50,161 nucleotides of DNA from Holophagaceae bacterium UBA1801. Its GTDB lineage: Bacteria; Acidobacteriota; Holophagae; Holophagales; Holophagaceae. A program made the position numbers and the translations under genes. Positions 49,322-50,161 of this stretch are shown here, in pieces. The stretch lies in the NCBI GenBank assembly GCA_002319925.1, contig DCFP01000072.1:3380-53540 (forward strand). Direction: 5' to 3'. The number at the start of each line of letters is the position of its first letter. The stretch's first letter is position 1. Under the pieces are notes generated by a model. That model was not told the DNA's origin, ran no database searches, and worked only from the letters and a program-made list of their open reading frames with translations.

Positions 49322-50161
49322 TCAGCCTTCCTTCGCGAAATGGTACGGGCCGTGGGTGATGACGGGCTCCGTTTCGAAGTTCTCCACGGGCGGCGGACTG
49401 GGGATGGTCCATTCGAGAGTCACGCCGCCCCAGGGATTGGCTTCGGCTTTCGCACCCTTGAAGAGGGCGCGCAGGAGCTCGCCGAAGAACATCAGGAGGC
49501 CGAGGGCCAGGAACCAGCTGCCCACCGTGGCCACCACGTGCAGGTTGTCGAACTGCGGCAGGTGATGGTAGTAGCGGCGCGGCATGCCCATGAGGCCCAG
49601 GATCAGCATGCTGAAGTAGAGCATGTTGAAGCCCACGAAGATGGAAACCCAGGAAGCGTAGATGGCCTTCTTGGAGTACATCTTCCCGAACATCTTGGGG
49701 AACCAGTAGAGCAGGGCGGAAAAGAAGCCGAAACCCGTGCCGCCGAACATCACGTAGTGGAAATGGCCCACGATGAAGTAGGTATCGTGCACGTGCACGT
49801 TGACGGCGAGGGCTCCCTGCATGACGCCCGTGAGGCCGCCGATGCAGAAAAGGAAGATGAAGGTGAGCGCGAAAAGCAAAGGCGGCTGGAAGTCGATGGA
49901 GCCTTTGTAGAGGGTGCTCACCCAGTTGAAGACCTTGATGGCGCTAGGCACGGCCACGATCATCGTAAGCAGCGAGAAGATCATGTTCGCGAATTCGCTC
50001 ATGCCGCTCGTGAACATGTGGTGGGCCCACACCAGGCTGCCCACGCCAGCGATGGCCAGGCTGGAAAAGGCGATGGCCTTGTAGCCGAAGGCGGGGCGCT
50101 TGGCGAAGGTGGGCAGAACCTCGGAGATGGCGCCCATGGCGGGCAGGATCATGATGTAGAC
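49322..50161 (-). CDS. coxA: Cytochrome c oxidase subunit I, C-terminal half (cut by the window edge)
   Basis: About 280 codons; the N-terminal part lies beyond the right edge. It carries the CuB ligands in WAHHMFTSG and the heme ligands in HDTYFIVGHFHYVMFGG, and begins in the VYIMILPAMG segment of helix VI. The other CuB histidine of helix VI and the proton-channel residues of helices I-III are off-window, so the A/B class cannot be judged fully. It is the first gene seen of the oxidase operon in this window. Confidence 0.95.
   Translation of the reverse strand, partial: VYIMILPAMGAISEVLPTFAKRPAFGYKAIAFSSLAIAGVGSLVWAHHMFTSGMSEFANMIFSLLTMIVAVPSAIKVFNWVSTLYKGSIDFQPPLLFALTFIFLFCIGGLTGVMQGALAVNVHVHDTYFIVGHFHYVMFGGTGFGFFSALLYWFPKMFGKMYSKKAIYASWVSIFVGFNMLYFSMLILGLMGMPRRYYHHLPQFDNLHVVATVGSWFLALGLLMFFGELLRALFKGAKAEANPWGGVTLEWTIPSPPPVENFETEPVITHGPYHFAKEG

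Overview
The window is GC-rich bacterial chromosome with densely packed genes on both strands. I see no rRNA or tRNA gene, CRISPR array, phage module or intact insertion sequence. The gene content (beta-lysine pathway, caa3-type oxidase operon, lipid A/lipoprotein enzymes, AddAB) fits a Gram-negative bacterium that can respire. A Holophagae-type acidobacterium (Geothrix-like) is my best guess. That is an impression from gene content and base composition, not a search result.

Layout. 1-3.4 kb: the tail of a metal RND pump, a small YHS-like metal protein, an FGE-domain lipoprotein and a large MscS channel. 3.4-5.5 kb: an M20 amidohydrolase coupled to a divergent ProC-like reductase. 5.6-6.2 kb: a small secreted molybdopterin protein on the minus strand. 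6.5-19.0 kb: a complete lysine degradation cluster, all on the plus strand, in the order kdd, kat-like aminotransferase, kce, kamA, kamB, kamC, kamD, kamE, CoA-transferase A and B, thiolase. 19.1-21.1 kb: a bis-MGD oxidoreductase on the minus strand. 21.3-27.6 kb: addB and addA. 27.7-30.5 kb: small housekeeping or unknown genes, including a lone trpF. 30.6-33.9 kb: a divergent lipid mini-locus with an LpxL-like acyltransferase facing a ketosynthase and a chain-length-factor-like partner. 34.2-36.8 kb: a QueG-like protein, a GNAT, and a cation/proton antiporter preceded by a probable nhaA-I (Li+) riboswitch. 36.8-41.0 kb: a tightly overlapping minus-strand operon, trmH-lnt-maf-GNAT-racemase. 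41.5-42.9 kb: uraA. 42.9-46.2 kb: minus-strand membrane proteins and a PEP/pyruvate-binding-domain protein. 46.5-50.2 kb: a cytochrome c oxidase operon (I, III, IV, II, ctaB) that runs off the right edge.

How the lysine genes work together. KamA makes beta-lysine. KamDE makes 3,5-diaminohexanoate. Kdd oxidises it to 5-amino-3-oxohexanoate. Kce, with acetyl-CoA, gives 3-aminobutyryl-CoA and acetoacetate. In place of the ammonia-lyase Kal there is a class III aminotransferase that would turn 3-aminobutyryl-CoA into acetoacetyl-CoA. The CoA-transferase activates acetoacetate, and the thiolase cleaves acetoacetyl-CoA to acetyl-CoA. With a terminal oxidase nearby, this looks like lysine oxidation to acetyl-CoA rather than butyrate fermentation. 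KamB and KamC are probably maintenance factors for the B12 aminomutase.

A striking structural feature is that most larger gaps in the lysine cluster, and the gap between addB and addA, hold long imperfect palindromes of several sequence families. No transcription factor is encoded in the window.
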